Below are positions 20,840 to 22,025 of a DNA stretch of 22,025 bases, in pieces. The notes below the pieces were generated by a model. The model saw nothing but the letters and a program-made list of their open reading frames with translations. It did not search any database and was not told where the DNA came from. Source of the DNA: a virus. The position numbers and the translations under genes are program-made. Numbering within the stretch: the stretch's first letter is position 1; each line of letters starts with the position of its first letter. The stretch lies in IMG/VR virus record IMGVR_UViG_3300017991_003495, positions 1 to 22,025 of that record, one strand, 5' to 3'.

Positions 20840-21246
20840 AGGCCCTGTCCCTCCATCAGCCCTGGGCGTGGTTGGTCGCCGGCGGCCTGAAGGACGTCGA
20901 GAACCGCCCCTGGCGGACCTGGTACCGGGGGCTGCTGGCGATCCGCGCCACTCGCGACCAGGGCCCGAGCTACTACGCGGAGGCCGTGCGGCAGATCGCG
21001 GAGATCTCCCCGGGCTTGGCCCTCCCCGATCGGCGGCAACTGGCCTACGGCTCGGTCATCGGCCTGGTCAACGTTCGGGGCTGCGAGCGGCAATCCGAGA
21101 GCCCCTGGTTCTGGGGCCCGTGGGGCTGGGCGCTGATCTGGGCCCGCCGAATCGACGAGCCGGTCGCCTGCCGCGGCCAGCGGGGAATCTGGACCCTCCC
21201 CCTGGACGTCGCCTACGAGGTCGTGCGAAGGGACCCGCACTGGTGA
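20836..21246 (+). CDS. ASCH-domain protein
   Basis: 136 residues from ATG 20836 (ATGA overlap). The N-terminus KALSLHQPWAWLVAGGLKDVENRPWRTWYRGLLAIRAT is the ASCH signature (SLHQPWA..., G.K..ENR.W.T.YRG...I.A), and GSVIGLVNVRGC plus GIWTLPLDV complete the barrel. ASCH folds are related to PUA domains and bind RNA or modified nucleosides; some hydrolyse N4-acetylcytidine. Phage versions are widespread without a settled role. Last gene before the sigma factor. Confidence 0.9.
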   Translation: MKALSLHQPWAWLVAGGLKDVENRPWRTWYRGLLAIRATRDQGPSYYAEAVRQIAEISPGLALPDRRQLAYGSVIGLVNVRGCERQSESPWFWGPWGWALIWARRIDEPVACRGQRGIWTLPLDVAYEVVRRDPHW

Positions 21247-21298
21247 GGCCGCGCGCGATCTTCGCCGGGCGATGACAGACAACCGCTCCGCGCGCCGA

Positions 21299-21304
21299 TA
21301 GAAT
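21299..21304 (+). promoter_or_regulatory. Possible -10 element before the sigma factor gene
   Basis: TAGAAT lies 45 bases before the TTG start, in the only gap (about 100 bases) of the right-arm operon. No convincing -35 at 16-18 bases is seen (ATGACA at 21272 is 21 bases away). Confidence 0.3.
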
Positions 21305-21348
21305 GGGGTGGAGCTGATCGCACGGGGTCAGCCGCAGGGAGCCTCGAC

Positions 21349-21939
21349 TTGCGCCGACTCCGCGGCTGGCGATTGCGTCTGTTCGAAGAGCACTTGGGCT
21401 ACGCGGCCGACCAGGCCGCCTGGCATGGGTCGCGCCTGGACTGGGCGACCGCCGTCGCGGGGCTGGACCAGGAGGATCTCCAATCCTTCGCCCGGGTGGG
21501 CCTCTGGCAGGCGGCGGCGCGATTCGACCCGAAGCGGGGCGTCAAGTTTCCCACCTACGCCGCCCGGAGGATCCGCGGCGCGGTGCTCGACGGCCTGCGG
21601 GCCGCCGACTGGTGGGCGCGCCGGCGCGTCGCCGCGCCCCCGGGGTGGCATCGAGGAATGTACAGCCTGGACGGGCCGCACCCGGACCCCGATCGCCACC
21701 GCACGGACTATCTGCCGGCCACCAAAGACCGCGGCATCGAGGCCCTCGAGGCGGCGGATCTCTTCGATTGGCTGGTTCGCGGTCTGCCTCGTCGCCAGCG
21801 CGAGGTGATGCAGGCGCTACGTCACGTCGCCACCCAACGGGAAGCTGGCGAGCTGCTCGGCTTGTCCGAGAGCAGGATCAGCCAACTCCGACGCGACGCG
21901 ATTGCCGGCTGCCGGGCACGCTTGGACGAGATGCGGTAG
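21349..21939 (+). CDS. Phage-encoded sigma-70 family factor
   Basis: 196 residues if TTG 21349 is the start; AGGGAG (21336-21341) is well placed. Region 2 (about 38-92) reads GLDQEDLQSFARVGLWQAAARFDPKRGVKFPTYAARRIRGAVLDGLRAADW, close to the alternative sigma factors of the FliA/SigB group. Region 4 (about 140-190) has LPRRQREVMQALRHVATQREAGELLGLSESRISQLRRDAI with a clear helix-turn-helix. Region 3 is reduced to a linker. It would redirect host RNA polymerase to phage promoters, probably late or structural genes. Last complete gene of the window. Confidence 0.88.
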   Translation: MRRLRGWRLRLFEEHLGYAADQAAWHGSRLDWATAVAGLDQEDLQSFARVGLWQAAARFDPKRGVKFPTYAARRIRGAVLDGLRAADWWARRRVAAPPGWHRGMYSLDGPHPDPDRHRTDYLPATKDRGIEALEAADLFDWLVRGLPRRQREVMQALRHVATQREAGELLGLSESRISQLRRDAIAGCRARLDEMR

Positions 21940-21992
21940 CGTGGTGACAACGCACAAACACATGACACCGCACACACCCCGAGTGCGAGCAA

Positions 21993-22025
21993 AATGGGTC
22001 CTCCCCAGGGACTCCGCCAGGTGAC
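21993..22025 (+). CDS. Possible start of a further gene, cut by the window end
   Basis: ATG 21993 opens a frame (MGPPQGLRQV) that reaches the end of the window without a stop. There is no clear ribosome site, so this is only a possibility. Confidence 0.15.

Overview
The window is a stretch of a tailed temperate bacteriophage with a siphovirus-type tail. It is strongly GC-rich and densely packed, and many neighbouring genes share start and stop bases (ATGA, GTGA or TGATG overlaps). Several tail proteins match sets I recognise mainly from Planctomycetota prophages. One exported protein carries a Ser-Arg-Pro-Thr-Thr-Gln-Pro run and the lipoprotein-like protein an Ala-Thr-Gln-Pro, a composition common in Phycisphaerae. 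A planctomycete host is therefore my best inference, from recall rather than a search.

Left arm (1-9637, rightward): the middle and end of the structural operon. It starts inside a repeat-bearing fibre-like protein. Next come a tail-completion protein, an HK97-gp10-like protein, the tail tube, a G/T-type pair of tail assembly chaperones with a candidate -1 frameshift site, a lipoprotein-like protein, three small genes, the tape measure, and three distal-tail or fibre proteins plus a 25-residue ORF.

Centre (9638-13271): a recombination and lysogeny segment. A short intergenic region with heptamer repeats, 10-bp iterons and a long hairpin precedes a compact rightward tyrosine recombinase. Facing it is a leftward operon of a full-length integrase, an Ada-type zinc lipoprotein and a secreted coiled-coil protein; the last two look like lysogenic conversion cargo. 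Upstream of the integrase is a 25-bp copy of a tRNA or tmRNA 3' end, a good attP candidate. Phage genes lie on both sides of it, so the sequence looks like an unintegrated or circularly permuted phage rather than a prophage edge.

Right arm (13272-22025, rightward): a putative muralytic enzyme and two small membrane proteins (likely lysis), small zinc-ribbon proteins, a C5-cytosine DNA methyltransferase, a helix-turn-helix replication-initiator-like protein with a lambda-O-style set of four dyad iterons inside its gene, an HNH endonuclease, a Gp37/Gp68 (DUF5131) protein, an ASCH-domain protein and a phage-encoded sigma-70-family factor. Terminase and head genes are absent. On a circular map they would fit between the right and left ends of the window.

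The strongest unusual signals are the iteron cluster in the initiator gene, the slippery site plus hairpin in the chaperone gene, the attP-like tRNA remnant beside an integrase when a second recombinase is also present, a hairpin enclosing the start codon of a lysis-region gene, and the exported two-gene cargo.
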